Source of the DNA: a virus
DNA: 21,049 bases
IMG/VR virus record: IMGVR_UViG_3300031857_001661
Span: 1 to 21,049 of that record
Direction: 5' to 3' (one strand)
Below the pieces are notes generated by a model that worked only from the letters and a program-made list of their open reading frames with translations, was not told the origin of the DNA and did not search any database. Positions 20,084 through 21,049 of this stretch are shown piece by piece (position 1 is the stretch's first letter; each line of letters opens with the position of its first letter). Position numbers and translations under genes: made by a program.

Positions 20084-20104
20084 TGTAAAACTTTACAATT
20101 GTAA
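20084..20104. promoter_or_regulatory. Two overlapping palindromes in a leader, operator-like
   Basis: TGTAAA-AC-TTTACA (20084-20097) is a perfect inverted repeat, and TTACAATTGTAA (20093-20104) is a perfect 12-bp palindrome overlapping it by five bases. Both lie upstream of the 19629-20009 gene and just after the DUF932 terminator. They could be binding sites for a dimeric repressor. A TATGAT (-10-like, - strand, 20052-20047) lies downstream without a good -35. Confidence 0.5.
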
Positions 20105-20118
20105 TTGCGTCAAAACAC

Positions 20119-20143
20119 AAAAAAGCCCGGACTTGCCGGGCTT
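20119..20143 (-). terminator. Intrinsic terminator of the DUF932 gene
   Basis: On the - strand AAGCCCGG, a short loop and CCGGGCTT (20143-20123) are followed by T's to 20119. The stem is 8 bp with a T-run of about six. It sits 22 bases after the DUF932 stop codon. Confidence 0.9.
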
Positions 20144-20164
20144 GATTACAATTGCGTGAGCTGA

Positions 20165-21049
20165 TCAATTCACCCCACATAACTGCAGAGCGCTGGCCCT
20201 GGCTCGTTCGACCACGCGGCTACCCTGCCCCCAGGTGGCAGATTGAAAGCGGGTGGACAGCTTGCCATCGCGCAAGCTGGTTTCGACTTCCGTCACAGCG
20301 TTATATCCGCCCCATACGGTATTCTGAACGCCATCAAAATGTGTCCCATATCCACCAGCATAAGCATTACGCAGTTTTTCCCACTTGCGAGGAGAATCTT
20401 CAATCGTGCCATGCCTGATACCTTCAGGAGTTGCAACAGATGGCAAGTTATAAAGATGACCAAGCCATGTTTTATAACTTTCAAAATCCATTGGTGTTTC
20501 CGCCATGCGCTTATATTCTTCTACGTGCTTACCAAATGTTTGACGAGCAACGTCGATATTGCGCATAATTTCATCAATTTGTGCAATACCAATTTTTGTA
20601 TGATTGACGGAAAACTGCTTGCCAGTTCGTGCGCCATCTGCCTGGGCAAAGCCTAAAGTATTTTGACAAACAACACGAATATCTGTAAACATTCCGCCAA
20701 ATGATGTCATTCCATCATGGCCAAGATAACCAACAAAATTACGATGAATTTTGTCACCTTCAACAATACTTGCATCAGTACCAAGAATTTTGCCGGTAAA
20801 GGCAATCTTGGCGCCTTTTTTAAGTACAACCACCGTATCCATAATGATGTCATCACGAAGCATTTCAGCCAATTGGCATAATGTTTCGTTTTGGATCAAT
20901 TCATACTGCGGCGAAACAGTGCCCAAAACTTCATTATTGTCCATACGACAAACAGCAACACGTTGGTCAATTTGCTGATAAACGTCTTCGTTCTTAACAA
21001 ATAGCGGACGCTTTTCGACTTCAAACAATGCGCCAGCGCGAGTGAAAGC
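20165..21049 (-). CDS. DUF932 phage/plasmid-like protein (TIGR03299 type), 5'-truncated
   Basis: The frame stays open to the window edge (21049), and the 294 visible residues begin inside the domain, so the N-terminus is outside. Typical features are VEKRPLFVKN near the visible start, VAVCRMDNNEVLGTVSPQYE, then QNETLCQLAEML, FTGKILG, NFVGYLGHDGMTSFGGMFTD and IRVVCQNTLGFA (the conserved 'R-V-V-C-x-N-T' box), and a C-terminal NAYAGGYGTHFDG with SLRDGKLSTRFQSATWG. DUF932 proteins are common in phages and plasmids and have no agreed biochemical role; links to DNA replication or a transfer process have been proposed. Transcription is away from the window edge, and a terminator lies just after it. 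Confidence 0.85.
   Translation of the reverse strand, partial: AFTRAGALFEVEKRPLFVKNEDVYQQIDQRVAVCRMDNNEVLGTVSPQYELIQNETLCQLAEMLRDDIIMDTVVVLKKGAKIAFTGKILGTDASIVEGDKIHRNFVGYLGHDGMTSFGGMFTDIRVVCQNTLGFAQADGARTGKQFSVNHTKIGIAQIDEIMRNIDVARQTFGKHVEEYKRMAETPMDFESYKTWLGHLYNLPSVATPEGIRHGTIEDSPRKWEKLRNAYAGGYGTHFDGVQNTVWGGYNAVTEVETSLRDGKLSTRFQSATWGQGSRVVERARASALQLCGVN

Noticed and set aside
1-21049. CRISPR arrays, insertion sequences, integrase, tRNA genes, full GCGATCGC (HIP1) sites
   Set aside because: None was recognised by eye on either strand. Lack of HIP1 by eye does not argue against a cyanobacterial host because phages often avoid it.

Overview
This window looks like part of the genome of a tailed phage that infects a cyanobacterium. 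The phage signs are a scaffold / major capsid / head-protein block, a tail-fibre block and small membrane proteins on the + strand, with a recombination and DNA-modification block on the - strand. The strongest host clue is a cyanobacterial-type AbrB regulator (13613-14053, -). No terminase, portal, endolysin, integrase, tRNA or CRISPR array was found here, so those genes, if present, lie outside the window. An integrated prophage cannot be excluded.

Layout. (1) 1-3069 (+): virion-type proteins. The first is a 5'-truncated protein ending in a LamG-like lectin fold, followed by two unrecognised proteins and a 46-aa ORF hidden at the 3' end of the second. (2) 3126-5602 (+): coiled-coil scaffold, major capsid protein with a structured 163-bp leader, and a probable head-decoration protein, closed by a strong terminator. 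(3) 5671-9694 (+): a small charged protein, then four translationally linked tail or adhesin genes with sharp internal shifts in base composition. (4) 9802-10253 (+): two small overlapping membrane-protein genes, possibly for lysis. (5) 10250-13476 (-): an operon running from a RecT-like annealing protein through three small ORFs to a RecE/RecB-type nuclease and a winged-helix-like protein. (6) 13613-17570 (-): cyAbrB with its own extended -10 promoter; upstream of it a 44-aa ORF, a DUF4942 DNA adenine methyltransferase and three tandem paralogues that keep the HxD...H signature of Fe(II)/2-oxoglutarate oxygenases. (7) 17636-21049: mostly single-gene units on the - strand, several closed by a terminator, one divergent + gene with a very acidic tail, and a DUF932 gene cut by the right edge.

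Two observations stand out. First, the 8-mer CGGGAAAA occurs five times on the + strand, each time in a short gap after a stop codon and upstream of a late gene without a clear Shine-Dalgarno. Late genes without it have a Shine-Dalgarno or start-stop coupling, with one exception (5671). It may be a phage-specific promoter or leader element. Second, the three tandem HxD...H proteins sit next to a DNA methyltransferase. This is a candidate for an undescribed nucleic-acid modification or host-manipulation cassette, though the function is inference.
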